Assembly (NCBI RefSeq): GCF_018802605.1
Contig: NZ_CP069161.1
Coordinates: forward strand, 310,001 to 374,000
Length of the DNA stretch: 64,000 nt
DNA from: Paludibacterium paludis
Lineage (GTDB): Bacteria; Pseudomonadota; Gammaproteobacteria; Burkholderiales; Chromobacteriaceae
Direction of reading: 5' to 3'
Part shown: piece by piece, positions 8,041 to 17,382 of the stretch
How the letters are laid out: each line of letters begins with the position of its first letter
How positions within the stretch are numbered: the first letter of the stretch is position 1
Program-made: the position numbers and the translations under genes
The notes under the pieces: generated by a model
Seen by the model: only the letters and a program-made list of their open reading frames with translations
Told to the model about the DNA's origin: nothing
The model's database searches: none

Positions 8041-9057
8041 ATGAACTCAGTGCCTTTCAGGGTTTTCCTGTTGGATCCGCGCGACGAACAGCGCGCCGGC
8101 GCGCTGGCGACGTTTGATGCCGCCCTGCGCTCAGAAGGGGCGGGGCGTATTTGCGGCGCGCCGGTGTTCGGGAGCGCCGGAACGGTTGACGAGCGCGAAG
8201 GAGCCGTCTGGGTTTGCGAAGATGAACGGGAGGCGCTGGCGGGCTTTCTGGCGACTCGCCGCAAGAACGGCGTCGACGAAATCGTGAGTTTCGTTGTCGA
8301 TCCGGCCCGCCAATGGGATACCTGGGGATACCGCCTGCTCAATCGCCTGTTAGCGTCGGCATCGGAAGTACGGGTACGGATCGGGGGGGGGCGGGATCGC
8401 GTCCGCGCGTTTTTTCATCGGGCGGGATTCATCGACGATGCGGGACATCACCCCCTTTGCGGCGGCGCCGTTTCCCTTGTCTATCGGAGGAAGGAAGACG
8501 GGCAGCATCCGGAGCTGACCCTGCTGCCGTCAGGATGGATCGCCGAGGCGCGGCAGGTAGTGTCGCCCAATTGCAACGAACGCCCGCAGAGGGGCGTTGA
8601 TCTGCTGGTTGTGCACAACATCAGTCTGCCTCCCTATCAGTACGGCGGGGATGATGTCGAAAAGCTGTTCACCAATTGCCTGGATCCGTCCGGCCACCCG
8701 TTTTATGAGTCGCTGCGGGAGCTTCGCGTGTCGGCGCATTTTTTCGTGCGGCGCGACGGCGAGCTTGTCCAGTTCGTGCCGGTTGGCCGCCGGGCCTGGC
8801 ATGCCGGGGTTTCCAGCTGGCGCGGACGCGACGGATGCAACGATTTTTCGGTGGGCGTCGAGATGGAAGGCTGCGATTTCGAGCCCTTCTCCGATGCCCA
8901 GTACCGCACGCTGATCGCCCTGGCGCGTTGCCTGATGCGTGATCAGCCGCTGGCGGGCATGACCGGTCACGAGGACATCGCCCCGAACCGGAAAACCGAT
9001 CCGGGGCCATGGTTCGACTGGGAGCGGGTGCGCCGGGCGGTCGGTTTGCCCGGCTGA
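8041..9057 (+). CDS. ampD: GNAT-like domain fused to AmpD-type 1,6-anhydro-MurNAc-L-alanine amidase
   Basis: The C-terminal half (residues about 165-338) is a cytoplasmic AmpD amidase that cuts the lactyl-amide bond of anhydro-muropeptides during peptidoglycan recycling. The zinc ligands align as His192 (VVHNISLPP), His310 (TGHEDIAP) and Asp320 (KTDPGPW), with the AmpD spacing of ten residues between the last two. EMEG and WHAG motifs are also kept. Ordinary AmpD is about 180-190 residues. Here about 157 extra residues precede it and resemble a GNAT acetyltransferase fold (VSFVVDPARQWDTWGYRLLN, then VRAFFHRAGF). The acetyl-CoA loop Q/RxxGxG/A is degenerate. The ATG at 8041 with GAGG seven bases upstream is preferred over the ATG at 8029. 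The fusion is clear; the activity of the first half is not. Confidence 0.9.
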   Translation: MNSVPFRVFLLDPRDEQRAGALATFDAALRSEGAGRICGAPVFGSAGTVDEREGAVWVCEDEREALAGFLATRRKNGVDEIVSFVVDPARQWDTWGYRLLNRLLASASEVRVRIGGGRDRVRAFFHRAGFIDDAGHHPLCGGAVSLVYRRKEDGQHPELTLLPSGWIAEARQVVSPNCNERPQRGVDLLVVHNISLPPYQYGGDDVEKLFTNCLDPSGHPFYESLRELRVSAHFFVRRDGELVQFVPVGRRAWHAGVSSWRGRDGCNDFSVGVEMEGCDFEPFSDAQYRTLIALARCLMRDQPLAGMTGHEDIAPNRKTDPGPWFDWERVRRAVGLPG

Positions 9058-9060
9058 GGT

Positions 9061-10926
9061 TTACAGTTCGACCTGCGCGCCCATTTCGACCACGCGGTTG
9101 GTCGGAATGCTGAAGAAGTCCGTGGCGCGCAGCGCGTTGCGGCTCATCCAGACGAACAGGTGTTCGCGCCAGCGCGCCATGCCCGGCCGGTCCGTCGAAA
9201 TCAGGGTTTCGCGGGACAGGAAGAACGAGGTATCCATGACTTCGAAGGCCAGCCCGCGCTCTTCGGCGCATTCGAGCATCTCGTTCATGTCCGGAGTCTC
9301 CATGAAACCGTAGCGCGCCACGACCCGCCAGAAACTGTCGGACAACCGGGTCACTTCCAGGCGTTCGGCCCGATCCACGTAAGGTACGTCTTCCGTGTTG
9401 GCGGTCAGCAGCACCACGCGCTCGTGCAGCACCTTGTTATGCTTGAGATTGTGCAACAGCGCATGGGGCACGCCATTGGTCGTGCCGGTCAGGAAGACGG
9501 CGGTGCCCTGCACGCGGGCGGGCGGGTATTCCTCGATATTGCTGATGAAGCTGTCCAGCGGCAGGGCGTGTTCGCGAATGCGTTCGACCAGCAACTCGCG
9601 TCCCTGTTTCCAGGTCAGCATGAGCGTGAAGATGATGATGCCGATCAGCAGGGGCAGCCAGCCGCCGTGGGTCACCTTGAGGATGTTGGCGCTGAAGAAC
9701 ACCATGTCGATGCTCAGGAACAGGCTGGTGACACCGATGGCCAGCGGCAGCGGCCAGCGCCAGTTGACCCGTGCCACCACAAAGAACAGCAGCGAGGTGA
9801 TGACCATGGTGCCGGTCACGGCGATGCCGTAAGCGGCGGCGAGGTTGGCCGACGAGCGGAATGCCATGACGACGATCAGCACGGCGGCAAGCAGCGCCCA
9901 GTTCACGAACGGCAGATAGATCTGGCCGATCTCGCGTTCGGACGTGTGGTCGATGAACATTCTCGGGCAGTAACCAAGCTGGATGGCCTGGCGGGTCAGT
10001 GAATAGGCGCCGGAGATCACGGCTTGCGAGGCGATCACTGTGGCGAGCGTCGCGAGCACGATCAGCGGCAGCAGACCCCATTTGGGCGCGAGGTTGAAGA
10101 ACGGATTGTCGATGGCGTCCGGATTGCTCAGCAGCAGGGCTCCCTGGCCGAAGTAATTGAGAACCAGGCCGGGCAGCACGAGGCCGAACCAGGCCGCGCG
10201 GATAGGTTTGCGGCCGAAATGCCCCATGTCGGCGTACAGCGCTTCCGCGCCGGTCAGCGCGAGCACCACCGAACCCATGGTCAGGAAGGCGGCAAGACCG
10301 TGTTCGGAGATGAAGCGGACACTGTAATACGGATTGACGGCGGCGAGCACCGAGGGAACCTGGATGATCTTGGCCAGTCCGAGCAGGCCGATGGCGAAGA
10401 ACCAGAGCATCATGACCGGGCCGAACAGCTTGCCGACATGGGCGGTGCCGAACTTCTGCAGCAGGAAAAGACCGAGCAGCACCGACACCGACATCGGCAG
10501 CACGTAGGATGCCAGATCCGGATTGAGCACCTCCAGCCCTTCGGCCGCCGACAGGACGGACATGGCCGGGGTGATGATGGCGTCGCCGTAGAACAGGGCC
10601 GCGCCGAACAGGCCAAGCACGATGATGCGGCTGCGGGCCGGGCCGCCAAGATAGCGGCGCGCGAGCGCCATCAGCACCATGATGCCGCCTTCGCCGCGGT
10701 TGTCGGCGCGCAGGATGAACGCCACGTATTTCACCGTGACGACCAGCAAGATGGCCCAGAAAATCATCGACAGGATGCCGAGGACGTTGTCGTGATTCAA
10801 CGGCAGGTGGGCCGTGGCGAAGCATTCCTTGAGCGTATACAGCGGACTCGTGCCGATATCGCCGTACACGACGCCCATTGCCGCCAGGGTAATGGCGGCA
10901 AGACTGTGTTTTTCGTGTTCCTGCAT
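9061..10926 (-). CDS. kup: Low-affinity potassium uptake protein Kup
   Basis: A 621-residue K+/H+ symporter of the KUP/HAK family. Twelve hydrophobic helices occupy the first 430 residues and a soluble C-terminal region follows. Family marks are GVVYGDIGTSPLYTLKE at the N-terminus and GVPHALLHNLKHNKVLHERVVLL in the tail. It imports potassium with protons and matters mostly at low pH or hyperosmotic stress. It converges on the ampD fusion with 3 bp between stop codons, and is divergent from proS across 220 bp. Confidence 0.95.
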   Translation of the reverse strand: MQEHEKHSLAAITLAAMGVVYGDIGTSPLYTLKECFATAHLPLNHDNVLGILSMIFWAILLVVTVKYVAFILRADNRGEGGIMVLMALARRYLGGPARSRIIVLGLFGAALFYGDAIITPAMSVLSAAEGLEVLNPDLASYVLPMSVSVLLGLFLLQKFGTAHVGKLFGPVMMLWFFAIGLLGLAKIIQVPSVLAAVNPYYSVRFISEHGLAAFLTMGSVVLALTGAEALYADMGHFGRKPIRAAWFGLVLPGLVLNYFGQGALLLSNPDAIDNPFFNLAPKWGLLPLIVLATLATVIASQAVISGAYSLTRQAIQLGYCPRMFIDHTSEREIGQIYLPFVNWALLAAVLIVVMAFRSSANLAAAYGIAVTGTMVITSLLFFVVARVNWRWPLPLAIGVTSLFLSIDMVFFSANILKVTHGGWLPLLIGIIIFTLMLTWKQGRELLVERIREHALPLDSFISNIEEYPPARVQGTAVFLTGTTNGVPHALLHNLKHNKVLHERVVLLTANTEDVPYVDRAERLEVTRLSDSFWRVVARYGFMETPDMNEMLECAEERGLAFEVMDTSFFLSRETLISTDRPGMARWREHLFVWMSRNALRATDFFSIPTNRVVEMGAQVEL

Positions 10927-11146
10927 GGTTCTCGAACTAAGGTAATGTATTTTTTTGGCGACCTGGCAGGCCGGATCTCGGCGCGGTCGCCCCGGTTTTG
11001 ACTTGCGCGAAGCTTACTCCTGTCGCCGCGCAGTGGATAGTGGCGCATAGGCGGCGGCGTTTATGGCCCCACGAGGCGGTTTCGCCGGTGGGTTCAAAAC
11101 GCTACAATCGGCGTTATCTCACAGGTTTATCAAGGATTCGTCAACC

Positions 11147-12859
11147 ATGCGTGCATCGCAGTACTTCATCTCCACCCTCAAGGAAGCGCCCAACGAGGCG
11201 GAACTCCCCAGCCACAAACTGATGTTGCGCGCCGGCATGATCAAGCGCATCGCGTCGGGCATCTATACCTGGATGCCGCTGGGCTTGCGGGTTTTGCGCA
11301 AGGTCGAGGCCGTGGTGCGCAGCGAGATGGAGGCCGCCGGCTCCGTGGAACTGTTCATGCCGGCCGTGCAGCCCGCCGAACTGTGGCAGGAGTCCGGACG
11401 CTGGGAGAAGTACGAAACCGGCCTCATGCTGCGTATCAAGGATCGCCATGATCGCGACTTCTGTTTCGGGCCGACCCACGAGGAAATCATCACCGATATC
11501 GCGCGCAAAGAGATCAACAGCTACAAGCAGCTGCCGAAGAACTTCTTCCAGATCCAGACCAAGTTCCGCGACGAAACGCGGCCCCGCTTCGGCGTGATGC
11601 GCGCCCGCGAATTCATCATGAAGGACGCTTACTCCTTCCACGCCGATTTTGACAGTCTGGTGGACACCTATGGTCGCATGTACCAGGCCTACAGCAATGT
11701 GTTCAGCCGCCTCGGTCTGAAATACCGCGCGGTGGCCGCCGACACCGGCGCCATCGGCGGCACCGGCTCGCATGAGTTCCAGGTGCTGGCCGACTCCGGC
11801 GAGGACTTGATCGCTTATTGCCCCGATTCGGATTTCGCCGCCAATATCGAGTTGGCCGAGGCCGTGGCGCCCGCCGGCGGGCGCCCCGCTTCCGCCGAGC
11901 CGCTCGCGCGCGTCGCCACCCCGAAAGTCAAAACCATCGATGAGCTGGTGGCGTTCCTGTCCGTGGATATCCGCCGGACCGTGAAGGCGGTCGTGGTCGA
12001 GTCCGAGGACGGTGCGCCGGTGCTGATGCTGGTGCGCGGCGATCACACCCTGAACGAAGTGAAGGCGGAAAAAGTCGCCGGCATCAAGACTCCGCTGACT
12101 TTCGCCTCGCCGGACGCGATCCGGGCCGCCTTCGGCGCGGGACCGGGATCCCTCGGCCCGGTGGGCTTCAGCGGCCGCGTCATCGCGGACCGTACCGTTG
12201 CCGCGATGGCCGACATGATCACCGGCGGCAACGAGGACGAGGTGCATCTGACCGGGGTGAACTTCGGGCGCGACTGCCCCGAACCGGAGGTGGCCGATAT
12301 CCGCAATATTGTGGCGGGCGATCCGTCGCCGTGCGGCAAGGGACAATTGGCGATCTGCCGCGGCATCGAAGTCGGGCACATTTTCCAGTTGCGCACCCGC
12401 TACGCGGAGCCGATGGGCTGCACGTTCCTCAACCGTGAAGGCAAGCAGCAGACCATGGAAATGGGCTGCTACGGTATCGGCGTGTCGCGCGTGGTGGCCG
12501 CGGCGATCGAGCAGAACTACGACGAGCGCGGCATCATCTTCACCGACGCCATGGCGCCGTTCACCGTGGTCATCGTACCGATGGGCTACGGCCGCAGCGA
12601 CACGGTGCGCGCCGCGGCCGACGACCTTTACCGCCAGTTCTCCGAAGCCGGAGTGGACGTATTGCTCGACGATCGCGACGAGCGCCCGGGCGTGCTGCTG
12701 GCGGATTCCGAACTGATCGGGATTCCGCATCGCGTGGTGATTGGCGACCGTGGCCTGAAGGAAGGCCAGGTGGAGTACCAGGGGCGCCGCGACAGCGAGG
12801 CCTCGCCGGTACCGCTGGCCGGTGTGGTGGCGCATATCCGTTCGCGTCTGGGCGCCTGA
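11147..12859 (+). CDS. proS: Prolyl-tRNA synthetase
   Basis: A 570-residue bacterial-type class II aminoacyl-tRNA synthetase that charges tRNA-Pro. Motif 2 ([21 protein letters not shown]) and motif 3 ([13 protein letters not shown]) are intact. The editing domain (INS) that removes Ala-tRNA-Pro sits between them (about residues 225-405; GADP-type region [17 protein letters not shown]). The C-terminal anticodon-binding domain ends at IRSRLGA. The ATG at 11147 gives the canonical [15 protein letters not shown] start. A possible -10 box TACAAT is at 11103-11108. Confidence 0.96.
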   Translation: MRASQYFISTLKEAPNEAELPSHKLMLRAGMIKRIASGIYTWMPLGLRVLRKVEAVVRSEMEAAGSVELFMPAVQPAELWQESGRWEKYETGLMLRIKDRHDRDFCFGPTHEEIITDIARKEINSYKQLPKNFFQIQTKFRDETRPRFGVMRAREFIMKDAYSFHADFDSLVDTYGRMYQAYSNVFSRLGLKYRAVAADTGAIGGTGSHEFQVLADSGEDLIAYCPDSDFAANIELAEAVAPAGGRPASAEPLARVATPKVKTIDELVAFLSVDIRRTVKAVVVESEDGAPVLMLVRGDHTLNEVKAEKVAGIKTPLTFASPDAIRAAFGAGPGSLGPVGFSGRVIADRTVAAMADMITGGNEDEVHLTGVNFGRDCPEPEVADIRNIVAGDPSPCGKGQLAICRGIEVGHIFQLRTRYAEPMGCTFLNREGKQQTMEMGCYGIGVSRVVAAAIEQNYDERGIIFTDAMAPFTVVIVPMGYGRSDTVRAAADDLYRQFSEAGVDVLLDDRDERPGVLLADSELIGIPHRVVIGDRGLKEGQVEYQGRRDSEASPVPLAGVVAHIRSRLGA

Positions 12860-12866
12860 CGCGATC

Positions 12867-13496
12867 ATGGCGGCGAGGCTGCTGAGGACAGCGTTGATGG
12901 TCTGGACGGGGCTCTTCGCCCTGTCGCCGGCCTTCGCTGGCGCCCAGCGCGAGGAAGCGCTGTCCGCCAATGTCGCGTCGGCGATGAGCCGGTCGGTGGG
13001 CGATGTCAACGCCGCCCGGCTGGTGTTCGATCATCCCGCCACGGGCGCGGCCTGGCTTGCCGAGATGTCGCGCCGCCTGGAGCGCCAGATCCCCGACCGC
13101 TGGATGCGCGAGCGCCTGCTCACCGCCATCCAGTACGAATCGGTTCGCGCCGGTCTCGATCCCCAACTGGTGCTTGGGCTGATCCAGGTCGAAAGCGGGT
13201 TTCGCAAGTACGCTGTTTCTCCCGCGGGCGCCCGCGGGTTGATGCAGGTCATGCCTTTCTGGGTGCGCGCGATCGGCGCGCCCGATCACAATCTCTTCGA
13301 TCTGAGCACCAATCTGCGTTACGGCTGCACGATCCTGCGCCACTACCTCGACAGCGAGAACGGCAATCTGTTCCGGGCGCTGGGCCGCTACAACGGCAGT
13401 CTGGGACGCCGTGAATACCCCGACAGCGTTGTCGCCGCCTGGAAAAACCGCTGGCAGTGGACCGCGCCGGCGCGTCTGGATACCGCCGCCCGATGA
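12867..13496 (+). CDS. Lytic transglycosylase, SLT domain, secreted
   Basis: A 209-residue periplasmic enzyme predicted to cleave the MurNAc-GlcNAc bond of peptidoglycan with 1,6-anhydro ring formation. An N-terminal signal segment (LLRTALMVWTGLFALSPAFA) precedes the SLT domain. The catalytic residue is Glu109 in LIQVESGFRKYAVSPAGARG, followed by LMQVMPF and the closing ALGRYNGSLG. The ATG at 12867 lies 8 bp after the proS stop codon, which suggests co-transcription. Its product is the class of anhydro-muropeptide that AmpD, encoded 4 kb upstream, degrades. Confidence 0.9.
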   Translation: MAARLLRTALMVWTGLFALSPAFAGAQREEALSANVASAMSRSVGDVNAARLVFDHPATGAAWLAEMSRRLERQIPDRWMRERLLTAIQYESVRAGLDPQLVLGLIQVESGFRKYAVSPAGARGLMQVMPFWVRAIGAPDHNLFDLSTNLRYGCTILRHYLDSENGNLFRALGRYNGSLGRREYPDSVVAAWKNRWQWTAPARLDTAAR

Positions 13497-14623
13497 CCCT
13501 GCCGCGCGGCATCGTGGTGTTCGCCGCGCTGCTCCGGACAGCCTCGGCCGCGGCTCTGGAGATACCTCCCGATCCTTCCCTGAACGAATCCGTGCTTGAT
13601 CTTCCCACTCCGGCCGGCCGGTTGCGGACCACCCTGTTCGTGCCTGGCGGCAAGGGGCCGTTCCCCCTTGTCGTCATCAACCACGGCAAGCCCGAAGGCG
13701 ACGCCGCGACGCAGCCGCGTTTTCGTCCGCTTGCCGCGGTGGGGTTTTTCCTGGCGCGCGGCTATCTGGTCGCCGTGCCGATGCGCGGAGGGTTTGCCGG
13801 TTCGGAGGGTGTCTATCGGGCCGCCAGTTGCGATTCGGCCGAGTACGGCAAGCGTCAGGCGGCGGATGTGGAGGCGGCGCTCGCTGTCTTGGCGCGCCGC
13901 GCCGATGTCGATCGTTCCCGGATTCTCGTCGTCGGTGTCAGCTCCGGCGGATGGGCATCGCTGGCACTGGGCGCGCGAGGCGTCGTCGGCATCCGCGGCG
14001 TGATCGATTTTGCCGGGGGCGTACGCCTTCACGGCTGTCCTTCATGGCAAGCCGACCTGGCCGACGCCGCCGGAACGTTCGGAGGACGCAGCCGCGTGCC
14101 GTCGCTCTGGTTGTATGGAAGCAACGACAGTCTCTTCCCCGAGCCGGTATGGCGCGCCATGTTCGGGCGCTACCGGCAGGCCGGCGGACGGGCGGTCCTG
14201 GTTTCGTATGGGGTGTTCGAGCGCGATGCCCACACGCTGTTCACCACGCGCTCCGGTCTGGATGTCTGGAGTGAGCCGGTCGAGTCCTTCCTGCGCGGCC
14301 TGGGCTTGCCGGCTTCGGTGACGCTGCCGCGCTTTGTGCCGCCGCCGGCCATGCCATTGCCCGGCGCCACGTCCTTCGCCGCGTTATCCGATTGGCGTGC
14401 CGTTCCGTTTCTTGCCGGGCCGGGACGCCAGGGCTATCGGCTTTTTCTTGGCAAGCCCTCGCCCAGAGCGTTCGCTTTGGCCGCCGATGGCGCATGGGGC
14501 GCCGCCTGGCAGGGCGACGACCCCGCGGCTCGCGCGCTGGCGACCTGCCGGCGGACAAGCCGTGCCGTGTGCTCGCTCTATGCGGTTGATGACACAGTGG
14601 TATGGAGCGCGCCGCGCAGGTGA
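13493..14623 (+). CDS. Secreted alpha/beta hydrolase, dienelactone hydrolase-like
   Basis: A 376-residue exported hydrolase. A signal-like N-terminus (GIVVFAALLRTASAAALE) is followed by an alpha/beta hydrolase core. The strand and oxyanion region is PLVVINHGKPEGD, the nucleophile elbow is GVSSGG with Ser150, and the acid and histidine are probably in WLYGSNDSLFPE and FERDAHTLFT. The last 100 residues lie outside the usual fold and are unassigned. The substrate is unknown; esters, lactones or peptides are possible. The start overlaps the transglycosylase stop (ATGA), so translation is coupled. A terminator about 100 bp after the stop closes the proS unit. Confidence 0.8.
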   Translation: MTLPRGIVVFAALLRTASAAALEIPPDPSLNESVLDLPTPAGRLRTTLFVPGGKGPFPLVVINHGKPEGDAATQPRFRPLAAVGFFLARGYLVAVPMRGGFAGSEGVYRAASCDSAEYGKRQAADVEAALAVLARRADVDRSRILVVGVSSGGWASLALGARGVVGIRGVIDFAGGVRLHGCPSWQADLADAAGTFGGRSRVPSLWLYGSNDSLFPEPVWRAMFGRYRQAGGRAVLVSYGVFERDAHTLFTTRSGLDVWSEPVESFLRGLGLPASVTLPRFVPPPAMPLPGATSFAALSDWRAVPFLAGPGRQGYRLFLGKPSPRAFALAADGAWGAAWQGDDPAARALATCRRTSRAVCSLYAVDDTVVWSAPRR

Positions 14624-14716
14624 CTGAATCGGGCTGAAGGCACGGCCCGTGATTGGGTGAACATTTCAAATAGTTACACGTATTGGAATTAATATTAACA
14701 TCGTATGTGTATGCCT

Positions 14717-14748
14717 CGGAGGCGGGCTTTTCCTCCCGCCATTTTTTC
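14717..14748 (+). terminator. Intrinsic terminator after the hydrolase gene
   Basis: GGCGGG pairs with CCCGCC across an 8-nt loop, followed by ATTTTTT. It lies about 100 bp after the hydrolase stop codon and before the exopolysaccharide promoter. Confidence 0.75.
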
Positions 14749-14838
14749 CTCTTTGCCACGCGTCCCGAGAATGGGGGGTTTCGCAAGGAAATCGTTGCTT
14801 TTCTGTGGGTTGGCGTTGTTCGACCGTAATTCTTCTTA

Positions 14839-14868
14839 TTGAATCGGCCTTGATGAACGTGGTATAAA
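14839..14868 (+). promoter_or_regulatory. Candidate promoter of the exopolysaccharide operon with long leader
   Basis: A -35-like TTGAAT (14839-14844) and a -10-like TATAAA (14863-14868) are 18 bp apart. The first gene starts at 15097, which would leave an untranslated leader of about 225 nt. The 473-bp gap between 14624 and 15096 holds this promoter, the preceding terminator and no reading frame I believe. Small inverted repeats in the leader (for example TCCC-N8-GGGA near 15031) do not match a riboswitch I know. Confidence 0.4.
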
Positions 14869-15096
14869 TCGCGATCCGACAGGTAAAAACATCTTTCACG
14901 ATCTGTTGTGAACGGCAGGCCTCAGCAAGGGTGCGAGGATGCCGTGCTGCGAACGGTATTATTCCATTCACCTATAAACCTGTCACAGAGTGCTGATAGC
15001 ATCCCGCATGGCTGCTGATGTGCCGCCGTCCCGTCAGGCAGGGAACGTCAGTCTGTGCGTAACCGCCTGTTTTGAATAAGTGAGGCAAGGTCGTCG

Positions 15097-16482
15097 ATGA
15101 ATTTCGAACTTTTCGTCCAGATTCTGAAAGCACGCCGCAAGATCGGTATCGGAGTCTTCGGAGGTGTGGTGGTGCTGACCCTTCTGGTCAGTGTGCTGCT
15201 GCCCAAACAGTATACCGCCGAGACGAGTCTCGCGATTGATGTCAAGGCGACGGATCCGTTGACCGGCCAGCCTCTGGCGGCTTACATGATGAATGGTTAT
15301 CTGCAGACCCAGGTCGACATCATGACCAGTCAGGCCACGGCGCTGAACGTGGTCGACTCGCTGGGACTGACGAAGCTGCCCGAGGCCCAGCAACAGTTCG
15401 CCAAGCAGACGGGCGGCAAGGGCGATATCCGCAACTGGCTGGCCAAGACTCTGCTGCGCAGCCTCGAAGTCAAACCGGCGCGCGAGAGCAGCGTGATTAC
15501 CATGTCGTACACCAGTGGTGATCCGAAATTCGCCGCAACGCTGGCGCACTCTTTTGCCCAGTCCTACATCCGCACCCTGGTCGACATGCGCGCCAACAGT
15601 GCCCAGCAAAACAACAGCTTTTTCCAGTTGCAGCTGAAAACCCTGCAGGGAAACCTGGAAACGGCGCAGAAGAACCTGGCCGACTTTCAGCAGAAGGAAG
15701 GCATTATCGCCACGGACGAACGTCTTGACGTCGAAACCCAGCGGCTGAACGAAATATCCTCGCAACTGGTGACCGCGCAATCCGCGACCATCGATGCGCA
15801 GTCCCGCGCCAAGGGCGTCGATGCGCCGGATGTGCTGAGCAATCCCCTGATCCAGCAGCTGAAGAGCCAAGTCGCCTCGCAGGAGGTGAAGCTCAGGGAA
15901 CTCGGACAGAAGGTCGGTCCGAACCATCCTCACTATCAGCAAGCCAGGGTCGAGCTTGACAGTATCCGCGATCAGCTCGGCCAGTTGCAGCGCCAGTACG
16001 CGGGAGGCCTGAACAGCATCGCCGGTAACTCGGCGGGCCGCCAGGCCGCGCTGCAGGCCGCGCTCAAGGCCCAGAAGGAAAAGGTTCTGGAACTGAAGAC
16101 CCAGCGTTCGCGCGTCGACGTGTTGCAACGCGAAGTGGAAAACGCCCAGCGCGCCTATGATCAGGCCCTGCAGCGCTTCTCCCAGACCATGCTCGAGAGT
16201 CGCTCCGACCAGGCCAACGTCGCTATTCTGGAGGATGCGGTCGAACCGACCGACCCGTCCAAGCCGCGCGTGGCGCTTAATTTCATTGTGTCCCTGTTTG
16301 TCGGCGGCCTCTTGGGAGTGATTTCCGCACTGGTGGCCGAACTGCTCAACCGCAAGGTAAGAACGGCCGACGATATCGAAACACTGCTGGAGTTGCCGGT
16401 GCTCGCCGTGTTGCGGCCTCCGCGATCCCTGAAACGCAACTGGTCAACGCTGTTGCGTTTTGGCAAGAGAAAACTGGTGTGA
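15097..16482 (+). CDS. epsF: Exopolysaccharide chain-length determinant protein EpsF (Wzz-type)
   Basis: A 461-residue inner-membrane polysaccharide co-polymerase of the kind found with exosortase-linked EPS loci. The first membrane helix is at about residues 17-37, followed by the Wzz domain (KQYTAETSLAIDVKATDP). A long periplasmic coiled coil (about 170-390, rich in Q, A, E, L, K) and a second helix near 390-420 (LNFIVSLFVGGLLGVISALV) follow. It sets polymer length together with the kinase-like EpsG encoded next. It is the first gene of a long operon, with GAGG/AAGG upstream of its ATG. Confidence 0.9.
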   Translation: MNFELFVQILKARRKIGIGVFGGVVVLTLLVSVLLPKQYTAETSLAIDVKATDPLTGQPLAAYMMNGYLQTQVDIMTSQATALNVVDSLGLTKLPEAQQQFAKQTGGKGDIRNWLAKTLLRSLEVKPARESSVITMSYTSGDPKFAATLAHSFAQSYIRTLVDMRANSAQQNNSFFQLQLKTLQGNLETAQKNLADFQQKEGIIATDERLDVETQRLNEISSQLVTAQSATIDAQSRAKGVDAPDVLSNPLIQQLKSQVASQEVKLRELGQKVGPNHPHYQQARVELDSIRDQLGQLQRQYAGGLNSIAGNSAGRQAALQAALKAQKEKVLELKTQRSRVDVLQREVENAQRAYDQALQRFSQTMLESRSDQANVAILEDAVEPTDPSKPRVALNFIVSLFVGGLLGVISALVAELLNRKVRTADDIETLLELPVLAVLRPPRSLKRNWSTLLRFGKRKLV

Positions 16483-16491
16483 GGCCCGGCC

Positions 16492-17382
16492 ATGACAATT
16501 GAAGCATTTGAAAAACAGACAGACGCCACGATGGACAAGAACCGTAATTCCGCGATCGGGCAGATGCTCCTCAATCAGGGCAAGCTGACCCCCCAGCAGG
16601 CCGAAAAAGTGCTGCTGCTGCAAAAGGAGCAGGATCTGCGCTTCGGTGAAGCGGCGATCAAATTGGGATTCATTTCCGAAACGGACCTGCAGCGCGTGCT
16701 GTCGTCCCAGTTCGATTACGCCTTTTTGTCGAAGGACGACCGGTCGCTGAGCGAAAACCTGCTGGCCGCCTACCAGCCTCACGCCGAGGAGGTAGAGGCG
16801 CTGCGCAGCCTGCGCAGCCAGTTGATGCTGCGCTGGATGGGCGATGGCAACAAGGCCGTGGCGGTGGCGAGCCACAATGCCGGCCGGGCCAACAGCTGGC
16901 TCGCGGCGAATCTGGCGGTGGTATTTTCCCAACTGGGCGAACGAACCTTGCTGATCGACGGCAATATGCGCTTTCCTTCCCAGCATGAGTTCTTCAAGCT
17001 CGACAACCGTCAGGGTCTGTCCGATATTCTGGCAGGCCGTGCGACGCTGGAATGCGCCAACCGTATTCCGAACCTGCTAGATCTGTCCGTGTTGACGGCG
17101 GGAACGCCGGTGCCGAACCCGCAGGAGCTGCTTACCCGGGCGAGCTTCGCGGGGCTGATGGACCGCGCCGAGGTCGGTTTTGACGTGATCATCCTCGATA
17201 CGCCGCCGATGGAACTGGCGGCGGATGCCCAGATGATCGCGGCGCGCAGCCGTGGCGTGGTGCTATTGGCCGATGCCGGCAAAAGCGGCGTGATCGCGCT
17301 GACTCGCTGCCGGGATCAACTCGCGACCAGCGGCGCCACCGTGCTGGGCTGTGTCCTCAATCACCTCAAGGGTGCCGAATGA
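16492..17382 (+). CDS. epsG: EpsG-like chain-length tyrosine-kinase homologue with degenerate ATP site
   Basis: A 296-residue partner of EpsF. Residues about 20-75 form an MshEN-like N-terminal domain (IGQMLLNQGKLTPQQAEKVL ... GFISETDLQRVLS). The rest is a BY-kinase/MinD-type P-loop domain. Walker A should read GxGK/R-S/T; here positions 127-135 read SHNAGRANS, with Asn134 where the nucleotide-binding Lys or Arg belongs. Walker A' is LLIDGNMR instead of LLIDADLR, and Walker B (VIILDTPPM) is intact. No C-terminal tyrosine cluster exists (it ends LNHLKGAE). I read it as an EpsG that has probably lost kinase activity. The assignment to family is firm and the loss of function is inference. Confidence 0.85.
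   Translation: MTIEAFEKQTDATMDKNRNSAIGQMLLNQGKLTPQQAEKVLLLQKEQDLRFGEAAIKLGFISETDLQRVLSSQFDYAFLSKDDRSLSENLLAAYQPHAEEVEALRSLRSQLMLRWMGDGNKAVAVASHNAGRANSWLAANLAVVFSQLGERTLLIDGNMRFPSQHEFFKLDNRQGLSDILAGRATLECANRIPNLLDLSVLTAGTPVPNPQELLTRASFAGLMDRAEVGFDVIILDTPPMELAADAQMIAARSRGVVLLADAGKSGVIALTRCRDQLATSGATVLGCVLNHLKGAE

Noticed and set aside
9437..10825. Second minus-strand frame inside kup
   Set aside because: Same strand, other frame of kup; Arg/His/Pro-rich, with none of the membrane helices of the real product.
11141..13009. 622-residue open frame on the minus strand opposite proS
   Set aside because: It is the antisense of a certain gene, has His/Arg/Gly-rich shadow composition and no recognisable domain. 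High-GC codon bias creates such frames.
14880..15096. c-di-GMP (GEMM) riboswitch in the EPS leader
   Set aside because: The conserved GEMM core sequences and tetraloop pattern were not found.
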